46,324 nt of DNA from Clostridia bacterium. Its GTDB lineage: Bacteria; Bacillota; Clostridia; TANB77; CAG-465. The notes under the pieces were generated by a model. It did no database searches and was not told the origin of the DNA. It saw nothing but the letters and a program-made list of their open reading frames with translations. Shown one piece after another: positions 1 through 9,696 of this stretch (the stretch's first letter is position 1; every line of letters starts with the position of its first letter). The translations under genes were made by a program, and so were the position numbers. The stretch covers positions 1-46,324 of the forward strand of contig JAFWCU010000005.1 in assembly GCA_017534305.1 (NCBI GenBank). Reading direction: 5' to 3'.

Positions 1-93
1 ATAGTTACCTGTAGCATTTCCATCTACACGAACAAATTCATATTTGTTACCATTAGCGGCGTTAATTTCATCTAGTTTGTTAACTGTAGTATA
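1..93 (-). repeat. 93-bp direct repeat, identical to 46232-46324
   Basis: The first 93 bases equal the last 93 bases at every position. The repeat is 31 codons long and is read in the same frame in both MucBP gene parts. A direct terminal overlap like this is what an assembler leaves at a circle, a tandem duplication, or a repeat shared by two loci. Confidence 0.97.
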
Positions 94-450
94 TGGCTCG
101 TCAATTCTGTCAGACATATTTTCTTGGTCTGCTAGAACTGTATCTGTTCCAAGTTCTACATAGTTAACTTCAACCTCTGCCATTTTCTTTTGGTAGTAGT
201 ATGTTACTACTTGTTTATCTAATGTATAGTTTCCAGTAGCATTTCCATCTACTCTTACAAATTCGTATTTATTTCCATTAGCAGCGTTAATTTCATCTAA
301 TTTGTTAACTGTAGTATATGGCTCGTCAATTCTATCTGACATGTTTTCTTGATCTGCTAGAACTGTGTTTGTTCCAACTTCTACATAGTTAACTTCAACT
401 TCTGCCATTTTCTTTTGGTAATAATATGTTACTGTTTGTTCTTCTCTTGC
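1..450 (-). repeat. Two 225-bp tandem MucBP repeat units
   Basis: Bases 1-225 and 226-450 align without gaps and differ at only a small share of positions. The period of 225 bp equals 75 codons, so the array stays in frame. Shared peptide pieces include DRIDEPYTTVNKLDEINAA and KYEFVRVDGNATGNY. The real number of copies may be larger because the window ends inside the array. Confidence 0.9.
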
Positions 451-3400
451 ATAAGTACCATTTTTATTACTTGGCTCTGGAGTTACTAACTCATATTTGT
501 TTGCATTTTCTGCATTGATTGCATCTAATTTGTTTGATGTTTCATATCCAAGTCCAACTATTCCATTTAATGTTTCTTGTGGACTTAGAACTGTACCTGT
601 ACCTTGTTCTAAGTGATTTACTTTAACAACAGCAGGTGCTTTTTTGTATTCATATATTACATATACTGTTTCAACTTTCATTGTACCTGAAGTATTTGTT
701 GTACTTCTTACAAAGTCATATTGTTCAGTATGTGTATTATTTATTTCTGTTAGTTTATTTGATGTATTATACTCATCATCTACTTTTCCGGTTAATGTCT
801 CAGTTTCATATAATACTTCTGTTACTGATTCTGGATCTGATACATCTGTACCTTCTTCTACATGTAATACTTTAACTTGTGTATCTTTCTTTATATAGTA
901 GTATGTGATATATATTGTATCTTCTATCATGAATCCAGAAATATCACCTTCTACTGAGTCATAATTATATTTGTTTCCATTTGTAGCATTTACTTCATCT
1001 AATCTATTTGTAGTGCTATACTCATCATCTATTCTTCCATTTATTGTCTTTTCTGGAAGTAATTCTGTTAAAGTTCCTTTTTCTAGATAATTTACTACAA
1101 CTTTAGTTGGTTTCTTAACAAATCCAGCATTTACATTTGATTGTGTTAATTCTGGTAAATCTAATGAGTTAAGTTTAGTTATTTCATCTGTTGTTGCAGA
1201 TGTAACATTGAATTTACTATTTGTAACAGGATTTGATCCAACTTCCTTTTCAGTTAAAGTATATGTATCATCTGGTATAGTTACTTTAACTAAATAATTA
1301 CCTCTTGGAAGATCTTCAAATTTATAATATCCATCATCATTTGTCATTATACTTGGAATTACAATGCCTTCAACATCTGTTACTTGATTTCCATTTTCAT
1401 CTGTTAAGGAAACATTAATGTTTTTAAACAAAGGTTCATTAGCATCTTTAAGACCATTTGCATTTAAGTCTTTCCAAGCAATACCTTCAATGCTTCTATA
1501 TATAACTTGTGCTGTAACATTTGATGTTACCATTTCTTCAGTTTCTCTATATACTTGAGCAGTAGCGTTATTTTCATATTTATCTAAACCTTTATTTCCA
1601 TTAGTTTTTAAATAAACATCTACTCTTAAATTTTCTTGTTCAACCATTTCACCAATTATAGCAAAAGCAGTAACTTGTCTTGCTACATTTTCAGTGTTTA
1701 AAACTGTCCAATCATCTGCTAAATCCGAATCTTTACTTGTTACACCATTTCTAACACTTTCATCTGTAGTATATGAAATTCTTAAATTAGAGTTTGGAAT
1801 TACATTTCCATTAGCATCATATTGTGTAACAACAATTCTATCTAATGTATAATTTCCATTATAACTAGTTCCTCTACCATCTCCATTATATGGAAGTATA
1901 TCCAATAATTGAAAATCTGGAATTGTACCATCTGTATTATTTTTATATGCAATTGTAAAATGTATATCTCCATTTCTTTCTATAACTGGAGTTTGAACTG
2001 TTTTATATAATCTATGTGAAGATAAGTTTATTATTTGAATTGTAGTTGTTGATGTTCTTTTTTCTATAGGTGTAGTACCAAGTAAGTTTGGATCTGCAAA
2101 AACAACAGCCTTAGTTGTATATTGCATTCCATTTGGTGCCTCATCATAAATCTTAGCATCATATGTTAATGGTAAGATATCTTCGCCAACAGTACAATCA
2201 TTAATGTACCAAATCAGTTCAGTAACTCCACCACCTAAATCATTTATTTCTGGTTCACCATAGTTACAACTATTTGGTACATATGTTAAACCATTAGGTA
2301 GAGTTGATGTTACAGATACAGTTACACCAGTTATTGAAGAAACTTCAGGAGTACTTATTACTGGCGAAATTTTATATGTAACAACATTCTCATTTTTACC
2401 AATATCATAGTTAACTTTTATTGATTCATCTGATTTATTAATCGGGTCAATTTCAATTGTTTGATCTGCACCTATTACAAGAAGAGTATTTCCCCATTGC
2501 CATCCACCATTATGTGTACCAGATTTTATTGTTCCATCTTCATTATATTCTGTTTTAATATAATTTTGATTTTTCCATTGCCAAGTTTGTCTAGGATATG
2601 AAGAATAATCCCCTTTTATGTTATATATACTTCTATCTAATTGTTCAACCCATAATCTTGTATTTTGAACAAAGCCATATGTTTTACCAATTTCTGCATT
2701 TTCGCGAACTTTAAGAGGAAACTTAGTAGTATTGTTGTCTCCAGTATTAACTGCTAAATATCCGCCTTCAATACTCTCATAATAAACACCTACACATATT
2801 TTATCTGCAGGAATATCCTCTATGCTATCATATACATTCATATTTTCTATATTTGCCGCATTCATTTCAGCTTGTGAAGTCCAGTTTGTTCCATCAGGTT
2901 TAGTAACATAATATACATTAAATGCCATATTGCCACCATATGAACTAACCTTATATCTACTTCCATCATCCATATATATAGGTTCAAAAGCAGAACCATC
3001 AAATTTAACAAATTTTTCTGCAGTATAAACGTCATCATCGTTTGTTATGCTCATAGCAAATTTAGTACAAACGTAAATTTTTTGCCCTAAGAAAACATAT
3101 CCATCTCCTTGGCTCACTTCCGTTGTAAGTTTGCTCTCATCCCATTTATTGAAGAATAAATTATGACTATAACTTCCAGGTTTATATAAGACATGCTGTA
3201 CTCTATTTGAATCATCTGTAGTTATCATTTGGGTTGTTGTCTCAGTACCTGAAACAGAAGTAGCTTTATAATTTGTATCTGTTAATGTTAAGTAATAGTT
3301 TCTATCTTCCATTGTTGTAGCTTCTTTGTTTGGAATAAATACTTGAAAATATCCTATACTAAAGAAACCAATATTACTTGTATATTTAATTGAAACGTGT

Positions 3401-4500
3401 GGTTTTCCTGAATAGCCATATGCATCGTTTGGAAATACACCATCAAAATCATAATTATTAAATGTAACATGAAGTGTTCTTCCATCTTGAACCATACTCA
3501 TATTTCCAGAATTATATACACTGTCAATTCTTAAACTAGTTCTTTTTCCATATGGCAAAGCAGGCTCATAGGTATGATAAGAATTACCAAAATTCATTCT
3601 TCTTCCTGATATAACACCATTTGTGGTGTTTTGTGCAATATGATAATTCCACAAAACTGGAGTAACTTCATCTGTTATATCTTCTAAATCTTCGCTTTCA
3701 AATTCACTTCTTTCAAGTAACATATCCACATCCATTGTTATATTTCCTTGCGGATATTCTATTCCTTTTAATCCTTTTGATTGTTGTGAATTATATAATT
3801 GTAATGCCAAAGAATAGCCATAAACTCTACCTAAAATGTCACCTTCACCATAATCTAAAGTAACTTTTTTGGCTAAATTGCCGTTTCTAACTAACATGAC
3901 ATTATAATTTGGTGCTGCACTAACTGTTATACTATTTGGTATTGTAGTAACATAATCACTTTCAGCATTTCCATTTAACCATGTTTTTATTGTTGGTTGA
4001 AAAGTTGTTCCATTAGGAGCACCCATTATAGATAACACTAAAACCAAAGTCTGTTTACCAGGAACTGTTAAAGCTGCAGAGTCTAGTTCATATGTACCTG
4101 TTAATGTTAATCCATCAGAAGAAATTTGAGGATTTTTTATCCACGCCATAGAATCTACATCCCATTTAGCTGTTTGTTTATTTAAGCTATTTGGTAACTT
4201 TGCCTCAAAATATATAGTTCCTCCATTGTAACCTTCTCCGCCATCAGTAACGGTCATAGTATTTTCTAACGTCCAAGTTACTTGGTCAAATGATCTTACT
4301 ATATTATTATCTTCACTCGAATCGTTACCAGGCTCGTCATCATCATCCCATGGGCCTGTACCAGTTTTTGTTTGTATTATTTGGGCAGAACTTATTCTAG
4401 CACCATTATCTGGCAATTGTTCTGCTGCTTTTACTTGCATATTTAAGCTAATTACTACTGTTAAAAGCAGTAAGCAAAATATAACTTTAAGCTTCTTCAT
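1..4500 (-). CDS. MucBP-repeat surface protein, N-terminal part (runs off left edge)
   Basis: An open frame of 1500 codons starts at an ATG at 4500 behind a GGAGGAG site and has no stop before base 1. It opens with a signal peptide (MKKLKVIFCLLLLTVVISL, cleavage near VKA-AE). Residues about 30-1000 are beta-rich and extracellular; I do not recognise the fold of most of it. An SdrD-B/CnaB-like domain follows near residues 1000-1110 (GIAWKDLNANGLKDANE). About five MucBP-type repeats then begin near residue 1128, each ending in a TYYYQKK-like strand. The last two repeats are almost identical at DNA level. MucBP modules are known from mucus- or matrix-binding adhesins, so a host or matrix adhesion role is inferred. 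The C-terminus is missing; the fragment at 44129-46324 could belong to this gene or to a paralogue. Confidence 0.85.
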   Translation of the reverse strand, partial: MKKLKVIFCLLLLTVVISLNMQVKAAEQLPDNGARISSAQIIQTKTGTGPWDDDDEPGNDSSEDNNIVRSFDQVTWTLENTMTVTDGGEGYNGGTIYFEAKLPNSLNKQTAKWDVDSMAWIKNPQISSDGLTLTGTYELDSAALTVPGKQTLVLVLSIMGAPNGTTFQPTIKTWLNGNAESDYVTTIPNSITVSAAPNYNVMLVRNGNLAKKVTLDYGEGDILGRVYGYSLALQLYNSQQSKGLKGIEYPQGNITMDVDMLLERSEFESEDLEDITDEVTPVLWNYHIAQNTTNGVISGRRMNFGNSYHTYEPALPYGKRTSLRIDSVYNSGNMSMVQDGRTLHVTFNNYDFDGVFPNDAYGYSGKPHVSIKYTSNIGFFSIGYFQVFIPNKEATTMEDRNYYLTLTDTNYKATSVSGTETTTQMITTDDSNRVQHVLYKPGSYSHNLFFNKWDESKLTTEVSQGDGYVFLGQKIYVCTKFAMSITNDDDVYTAEKFVKFDGSAFEPIYMDDGSRYKVSSYGGNMAFNVYYVTKPDGTNWTSQAEMNAANIENMNVYDSIEDIPADKICVGVYYESIEGGYLAVNTGDNNTTKFPLKVRENAEIGKTYGFVQNTRLWVEQLDRSIYNIKGDYSSYPRQTWQWKNQNYIKTEYNEDGTIKSGTHNGGWQWGNTLLVIGADQTIEIDPINKSDESIKVNYDIGKNENVVTYKISPVISTPEVSSITGVTVSVTSTLPNGLTYVPNSCNYGEPEINDLGGGVTELIWYINDCTVGEDILPLTYDAKIYDEAPNGMQYTTKAVVFADPNLLGTTPIEKRTSTTTIQIINLSSHRLYKTVQTPVIERNGDIHFTIAYKNNTDGTIPDFQLLDILPYNGDGRGTSYNGNYTLDRIVVTQYDANGNVIPNSNLRISYTTDESVRNGVTSKDSDLADDWTVLNTENVARQVTAFAIIGEMVEQENLRVDVYLKTNGNKGLDKYENNATAQVYRETEEMVTSNVTAQVIYRSIEGIAWKDLNANGLKDANEPLFKNINVSLTDENGNQVTDVEGIVIPSIMTNDDGYYKFEDLPRGNYLVKVTIPDDTYTLTEKEVGSNPVTNSKFNVTSATTDEITKLNSLDLPELTQSNVNAGFVKKPTKVVVNYLEKGTLTELLPEKTINGRIDDEYSTTNRLDEVNATNGNKYNYDSVEGDISGFMIEDTIYITYYYIKKDTQVKVLHVEEGTDVSDPESVTEVLYETETLTGKVDDEYNTSNKLTEINNTHTEQYDFVRSTTNTSGTMKVETVYVIYEYKKAPAVVKVNHLEQGTGTVLSPQETLNGIVGLGYETSNKLDAINAENANKYELVTPEPSNKNGTYAREEQTVTYYYQKKMAEVEVNYVEVGTNTVLADQENMSDRIDEPYTTVNKLDEINAANGNKYEFVRVDGNATGNYTLDKQVVTYYYQKKMAEVEVNYVELGTDTVLADQENMSDRIDEPYTTVNKLDEINAANGNKYEFVRVDGNATGNY

Positions 4501-4644
4501 ATATACTCCTCCATTATCTATATTCTTACATATTAATTCTACAATAAACTTGAACTTTATTTAATATTAAAATTAATATTAATAACAATTAAAAACATTT
4601 TTTATATTATTTTAATATTATTGTTATTCTTTTGAAACAAGCAA

Positions 4645-4671
4645 CAAAAAAGACAAGGTTTTACCCTTGCC
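4645..4671 (-). terminator. Rho-independent terminator of the asnS-aspS-gpsA-methyltransferase operon
   Basis: On the minus strand a GGCAAGG stem and its partner CCTTGTC (one G-T pair) close a short loop and are followed by six T residues. It lies 13 bases past the methyltransferase stop. Confidence 0.8.
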
Positions 4672-4684
4672 TTTATATTATTTA

Positions 4685-5284
4685 TTATTTTACTTTACTA
4701 ATAGCCAGTCCATCTCCTACCATAATAAGTTCAGATTCAAGTCTTGGATCTTCTTTCATAATTTCAAGATATTCTCTAAGTCTATTAGTTGCTGTTCTAT
4801 GTTTATGTTCGTTATAATCAGATAAAGTTCTTCCACGATAAAGCATATTATCTGCTATTATTATTGTTCCACTATGAGATAATCTAATTGCTTCTTCAAG
4901 GTATACTAAATATTGTCCTTTTGCAGCATCTATAAATATAATATCATACTTTTCTTCTGTAGGAATTTGTTTCATATATTCTCCTGCATCAGTAAGTACT
5001 ACTTCAATCTTATCTTCAAGTCCCATTTTAGCAATATTTTCCATTGCTTTATTATACATATTTTCTTTTATCTCCATAGTTTTAACTTTTGCATTTTCAC
5101 CATAAAGATATTTTGAAAAATGTATAGCAGAATATCCCACTGCAGTACCAACTTCAAGAATTCTGTTTGGTTTAGTCTCTTTAAGTATATTTTCTATATA
5201 CTCAAGCGAATCATCTTCAATAATTGGTACATGGTTTTCTATCGCTTCTTGTTTTATTTCTTTCAAAATAATTTCTTTATCCAA
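4685..5284 (-). CDS. Class I SAM-dependent O-methyltransferase, YrrM/TrmR-like
   Basis: This 199-residue protein has the Rossmann SAM-binding motif ILEVGTAVGYSAIHF near residue 40, the acidic motif YDIIFIDAAKGQY near 115, and a late IIIADNMLYRGR stretch typical of the metal-assisted O-methyltransferase 3 family. The family includes catechol-type enzymes and B. subtilis TrmR (YrrM), which methylates 5-hydroxyuridine in tRNA. Its place as last gene of an operon with two aminoacyl-tRNA synthetases fits a tRNA-modifying role, but that is an inference. The gene starts 5 bases after the gpsA stop, so translation is probably coupled. Confidence 0.75.
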   Translation of the reverse strand: MDKEIILKEIKQEAIENHVPIIEDDSLEYIENILKETKPNRILEVGTAVGYSAIHFSKYLYGENAKVKTMEIKENMYNKAMENIAKMGLEDKIEVVLTDAGEYMKQIPTEEKYDIIFIDAAKGQYLVYLEEAIRLSHSGTIIIADNMLYRGRTLSDYNEHKHRTATNRLREYLEIMKEDPRLESELIMVGDGLAISKVK

Positions 5285-5289
5285 AATAA

Positions 5290-6267
5290 TTACTCCATTC
5301 TAATTTTTTCTAATATATCATCTTTAGAATCGCCATTGTATAGTATTCCGTATAACACTTCTAAAGATTTAATGTGGAAGTGTTTTTCTTCCATTAGTTC
5401 AGTAATTGTGCCTAAAGTATATATTCCTTCAACAGTTTTAACAGCCATAGTATTAAAAGCTTCTTCCATGCTTAACCCTTTACCTATATGTTGTCCAAAA
5501 GTAAAATTTCTAGATTTTGGGCTCATACAAGTAAGTAACATGTCTCCAAGCCCTGCATATGTAAATATAGTCTCTCTTTTGCCACCAAGAGCAACAATTG
5601 CATCTCCTAAATCTCTAACAAGTACTGCTAAACAACTAGATTTATATGATTCAAGCATGTCCATACCATCTAGCATTCCCATAAAGATAGCAAAAACATT
5701 TTTCATAGATGATGCAACTTCTATTCCTATAATATCATCACAAGTTACAACAACTAATCCACCATTTTCAAATGCCTCTTTTACTATTTTAGTTGCCTCA
5801 GGATTTGGTCCTGCAATATTAAAACCAGTTTTTGAACCATTAGCTATTTCTATTGCAAATGAAGGTCCGGCAAGCATACAAATATTTTCATTTTTTGTTG
5901 CTTGATACACAATATCTGACATAAACAAATTAGTTCTTGGTTCAATTCCTTTAGATACAACAACAAGAATTTGATCTTTTCTAGCATGGAATGATACTTC
6001 TTCGCTAACTTGTCTTACTGCTCCAGCAGGAACAGCAAGAACAACTATTTTAGCACCTTCCATACAATGAGCTAAATCTCTTGTAATCTCTATATCTTCA
6101 TCTATTTTAACTCCAGGAAGTACCCCAGGATTTTCTCTTTGAGTCATAACAACATCTGCTTCATCTTTAAATTTAGCCCACATTGAAACTGTATTTTCTT
6201 TATTTTTATTAAAAACTTTTGATAGTGCAATCGCATATGCTCCTACACCAAGTATGGCTATCTTCAT
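5290..6267 (-). CDS. gpsA: NAD(P)H-dependent glycerol-3-phosphate dehydrogenase, divergent
   Basis: The protein (325 aa) would reduce dihydroxyacetone phosphate to sn-glycerol 3-phosphate for phospholipid synthesis. It keeps VSKGIEP, GPSFAIEI, the catalytic lysine in SMKNV, GLGDMLLTC and the phosphate-binding SRN, and its length is normal. It departs from the family at the nucleotide loop (GVGAYAIALS instead of GxGxWGTALA) and at the usual GDNAKAALITRG segment (LESYKSSCLAVLVRD). Start ATG at 6267 has an AAGGGG site. It follows aspS after 83 bases with no visible terminator. Confidence 0.85.
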   Translation of the reverse strand: MKIAILGVGAYAIALSKVFNKNKENTVSMWAKFKDEADVVMTQRENPGVLPGVKIDEDIEITRDLAHCMEGAKIVVLAVPAGAVRQVSEEVSFHARKDQILVVVSKGIEPRTNLFMSDIVYQATKNENICMLAGPSFAIEIANGSKTGFNIAGPNPEATKIVKEAFENGGLVVVTCDDIIGIEVASSMKNVFAIFMGMLDGMDMLESYKSSCLAVLVRDLGDAIVALGGKRETIFTYAGLGDMLLTCMSPKSRNFTFGQHIGKGLSMEEAFNTMAVKTVEGIYTLGTITELMEEKHFHIKSLEVLYGILYNGDSKDDILEKIRME

Positions 6268-6350
6268 AAATTATTATCCCCTTTATATTCAAATTATTTC
6301 CTTGATAATAACTCCTTCTGGCAATTATTAATTACTTTACTAATTTTATA

Positions 6351-8108
6351 TTATTTTTCTTTAACATCAATTTTAATATGAACATCTCTTAATTGTTCTT
6401 CAGTTACATAGTTTGGTGCTTGCATTAGAAGATCTCTTGCTTTACTATTTTTAGGGAAAGCAATAACTTCTCTAATGTTTGTTTCTCCAAGAAGTAACAT
6501 GATCATTCTATCAATTCCAGGAGCTGCTCCAGCATGAGGAGGTGCACCATATTTGAATGCATTATATAATGCTCCAAATTTGTTTTGAACTGTTTCTTCT
6601 GAGTATCCAGCAATTTCAAATGCTTTAGTCATTATTTCTGTATCATGGTTTCTTACAGCACCAGATGCAAGTTCATAACCATTTCCTACCATATCGAATT
6701 GGTAAGCTAAGATATCAAAAGGATTGCTGTTATTTAATGCTTCAAGTCCACCTTGTGGCATTGAGAATGGGTTGTGACCAAAGTCAATTTTACCATCGTC
6801 TGTTTCTTCATAGAATGGAAAGTCTACAATAAAGCAGAATTTGTATAGATTTTCATCTATTAATCCTAATCTTCTTCCTAGTTCATTTCTAATAGCACCA
6901 GCATCTTTACATGCTCTTAAATATCTATCTGCTACAAAGAAAATACCATAATTTTCTTTAGCTTGTGTTTTTTCTAGTAATTCTTTTTGTAGTTCCTCGT
7001 TTAAGTATTTAGCAACAGGTCCAACTAAAGTTCCATCTTCATTTATTTTAATCCATGCTAAACCTTTCATTCCTACTTCAGCTTTAGCATAATCTACCAT
7101 TTCATCAAAGAAACGTCTTGTTACTGAACTACTATCAATAGCAATAGCTTTAACTGTTTTATCTTTGAAAGCCATAAATTCTGATTTATCAAAAATATCT
7201 GAAACATCAATTAGTTCTAATGGGTTTCTTAAATCTGGTTTATCTGTACCATATTTATCCATAGATACTCTGTATGGTATTTTTTCAAATGAATCTTCTG
7301 TAATTTGTCCATGTCCATAAGTTTTGAAAACATGAGTTGTAACTTCTTTTAATACTGCAAGTACATCTTCTTGAGATGCAAATGACATTTCAAAGTCTAA
7401 TTGATAGAATTCTCCAGGAGATCTATCTGCTCTTGGATCTTCATCTCTAAAACATGGAGCTATTTGATAATACTTATCAAAACCTGAAATCATAAGTAAT
7501 TGTTTAAATTGTTGTGGTGCTTGAGGTAATGCATAAAATTCACCTGGATGTAATCTAGATGGAATTAAATAGTCTCTTGCACCTTCTGGTGAAGATGAAG
7601 TTAGTATTGGAGTTTGAACCTCAATAAATCCCATTTCATCCATTTTATCTCTTAAGCATTTTAATACTTTACTTCTAAAAACTATTTTTTGATGTATTTC
7701 TTCATTTCTTAAATCTAAGAATCTATATTGAAGTCTTAAATCTTCTTTTACTTCATGAGATTTTTCTACTTCAAATGGCATTGGAAGTAATACATTGTTT
7801 TGTATAGTTATAGTTTTAATATCTATTTCAACAAGACCAGTATCTAGTTTATCATTAATATTTTCTTCTGGTCTTTTTACAACTGTTCCTTCTACTGTAA
7901 TACTCGCTTCAACATTAATCTTTTTAATTTGTTCAAGTAATTCTGGATTTTCTGTTGTAAGTTGTGTTACACCATAATGGTCTCTTAAATCTATAAATAC
8001 ACAACCACCTAAATCTCTAATTGTTTTAACAAATCCAGATAGTTTTACTTCTTTTCCAACATCTTCTAATCTTAATTCATTACATGTATGCGTTCTATAT
8101 TCACTCAT
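6351..8108 (-). CDS. aspS: Aspartyl-tRNA synthetase
   Basis: A 585-residue class II synthetase that charges tRNA-Asp. It has the N-terminal OB-fold anticodon-binding domain (GFVKTIRDLGGCVFIDLRD), the catalytic core with FRDEDPRADR (motif 2), the bacterial GAD insertion, and the C-terminal motif 3 GAAPGIDRMIMLLLGE. Length is that of ordinary bacterial AspRS. A dedicated asnS lies 20 bases upstream, so this enzyme need not be the non-discriminating type, although sequence alone does not settle that. The start at 8108 has an AAGGAGAG site. Confidence 0.97.
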   Translation of the reverse strand: MSEYRTHTCNELRLEDVGKEVKLSGFVKTIRDLGGCVFIDLRDHYGVTQLTTENPELLEQIKKINVEASITVEGTVVKRPEENINDKLDTGLVEIDIKTITIQNNVLLPMPFEVEKSHEVKEDLRLQYRFLDLRNEEIHQKIVFRSKVLKCLRDKMDEMGFIEVQTPILTSSSPEGARDYLIPSRLHPGEFYALPQAPQQFKQLLMISGFDKYYQIAPCFRDEDPRADRSPGEFYQLDFEMSFASQEDVLAVLKEVTTHVFKTYGHGQITEDSFEKIPYRVSMDKYGTDKPDLRNPLELIDVSDIFDKSEFMAFKDKTVKAIAIDSSSVTRRFFDEMVDYAKAEVGMKGLAWIKINEDGTLVGPVAKYLNEELQKELLEKTQAKENYGIFFVADRYLRACKDAGAIRNELGRRLGLIDENLYKFCFIVDFPFYEETDDGKIDFGHNPFSMPQGGLEALNNSNPFDILAYQFDMVGNGYELASGAVRNHDTEIMTKAFEIAGYSEETVQNKFGALYNAFKYGAPPHAGAAPGIDRMIMLLLGETNIREVIAFPKNSKARDLLMQAPNYVTEEQLRDVHIKIDVKEK

Positions 8109-8128
8109 TTTTTAATCTCTCCTTAATA

Positions 8129-9511
8129 TTAATATAAACAATTTCCTGGTGTTCTTGGGAATGGTATTACATCTCTAATATTAGACATACCTGTCATATA
8201 CATTACAAGTCTTTCAAATCCTAGTCCAAATCCAGAATGTATAACGCTACCATATCTTCTTGTATCTAGATACCAAGAATAATCTTCTTCTTTTAATCCT
8301 AATTCATGCATTCTCTCAAGAAGTTTATCTAAGTTTTCTTCTCTTTGAGAACCACCTATTATTTCTCCAATTCCTGGAACTAACATATCTACAGCTCTTA
8401 CTGTTTTTCCATCATCATTTAATTTCATGTAGAATGCTTTTATTTCCTTTGGATAATCTGTAACAAATACAGGTTTTTTAAATATTTTTTCTGTTAAATA
8501 TCTTTCATGTTCTGTTTGTAAATCTGTACCCCATTCAACTTTATATTCAAATTCATCATTGTGTTTCATAAGTAGATCTACAGCTTCTGTATATGTAATT
8601 CTAGTAAATTCAGAATTATATATGTGATTTAATCTTTCAATTAATTCTTTATCATAAAAACTATTGAAGAATTTAAGTTCTTCAGGACATTCATCTAGAA
8701 CTTTTCTAATAACATATTTAATCATTTTTTCTGCAAGTTCCATATCACCTTCAAGATCACAAAAAGCCATTTCAGGTTCAATCATCCAAAATTCTGCAGC
8801 ATGTCTTGCAGTATGAGAATCTTCTGCTCTAAATGTAGGTCCAAATGTATAAACATTTGAAAATGCCATAGCCATAGCTTCTGCACTTAATTGACCAGAA
8901 ACTGTAAGTGAAGTTTTCTTACCAAAGAAATCATCTGTATCTGGTTCATTTTTTGTATCATCTAGAGTTGTTACTCTAAACATTTCTCCTGCACCTTCAC
9001 AGTCTGAAGATGTAATAATTGGAGTATGTACATATACAAATTCATTTTTTCCAAAGAATTCATGAATTGCTTGTGCTATAACGCTTCTTACTTTAAATAC
9101 AGCAAGAAATGTATTTGTTCTTGGTCTTAAGTGAGCAATGTCTCTTAAAAATTCCATTGAATGTCTTTTATTTTGTAGTGGATAATCTGGAGTTGATTCA
9201 CCAGATATATTTATTTCATTTGCCACAATTTCAAAAGGCTGTTTTGCACCTTCTGTTACTTTTACAGTACCATTTACAACAATACTTGAACCTATATTTA
9301 AGTTTACAATATCATTATAATTTGGAAGTGCACCTTCTAGTACTACTTGAGTAGATTTAAAATAACTACCATCATTTAGCTCAACAAAAGCTATATTTTT
9401 TGAATCTCTTAAATTTCTTACCCAACCAGCAACAACAACATTTTGTCCGTCCATATTATTGTAGCCATTATTAATATCAGATAATTTTTCTCTGTCTTTT
9501 AAATTAATCAT
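8129..9511 (-). CDS. asnS: Asparaginyl-tRNA synthetase
   Basis: A class II synthetase of 460 residues that charges tRNA-Asn. It has the OB-fold ([21 protein letters not shown]), motif 2 ([20 protein letters not shown]), motif 3 ([17 protein letters not shown]) and the typical AsnRS ending [11 protein letters not shown] chose the ATG at 9511, which has a GGTGGG site about 8 bases upstream, over an in-frame start 12 codons earlier that has none. First gene of the operon. The promoter at 9559-9587 leaves a leader of only about 40 bases, too short for a T-box. Confidence 0.97.
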   Translation of the reverse strand: MINLKDREKLSDINNGYNNMDGQNVVVAGWVRNLRDSKNIAFVELNDGSYFKSTQVVLEGALPNYNDIVNLNIGSSIVVNGTVKVTEGAKQPFEIVANEINISGESTPDYPLQNKRHSMEFLRDIAHLRPRTNTFLAVFKVRSVIAQAIHEFFGKNEFVYVHTPIITSSDCEGAGEMFRVTTLDDTKNEPDTDDFFGKKTSLTVSGQLSAEAMAMAFSNVYTFGPTFRAEDSHTARHAAEFWMIEPEMAFCDLEGDMELAEKMIKYVIRKVLDECPEELKFFNSFYDKELIERLNHIYNSEFTRITYTEAVDLLMKHNDEFEYKVEWGTDLQTEHERYLTEKIFKKPVFVTDYPKEIKAFYMKLNDDGKTVRAVDMLVPGIGEIIGGSQREENLDKLLERMHELGLKEEDYSWYLDTRRYGSVIHSGFGLGFERLVMYMTGMSNIRDVIPFPRTPGNCLY

Positions 9512-9558
9512 ATAAATCCCACCTTTTATGTTAAAAATTGAACACATTTAACGGTGAA

Positions 9559-9587
9559 ATTATATCACAAAATAATAACTTATGCAA
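9559..9587 (-). promoter_or_regulatory. Sigma-A type promoter of the asnS operon
   Basis: Minus strand TTGCAT (9582-9587), a 17-base spacer and TATAAT (9559-9564), placed about 48 bases before the asnS ATG. Confidence 0.75.
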
Positions 9588-9634
9588 TTGAAAAAGCTAG
9601 AAAATAAGTGTTTTCTATAAAAAATTTATACATA

Positions 9635-9658
9635 AAAAGGAAGTGGTTTCCCACTCCC
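9635..9658 (-). terminator. Terminator after the thioester adhesin gene
   Basis: On the minus strand GGAGTGG-GAAA-CCACTTCC is followed by TTTTT. The stem is nearly the same as that of the rpsO terminator at 15402-15427. Confidence 0.85.
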
Positions 9659-9696
9659 CTTATTTTTCTAATTTAATTATATATTTTTCTATATAA

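Noticed and set aside
226..450. CRISPR array, from the regular repeats at the left edge
   Set aside because: The period is 225 bp, in frame and coding; there are no short palindromic repeats with unique spacers anywhere in the window.
5120..5905. A 261-codon plus-strand ORF
   Set aside because: It lies antisense to gpsA and the methyltransferase, has low-complexity composition and no ribosome binding site; it is a shadow frame.
9512..9560. T-box riboswitch upstream of asnS
   Set aside because: The leader between promoter and start is only about 40 bases and has no T-box sequence or stem I features.
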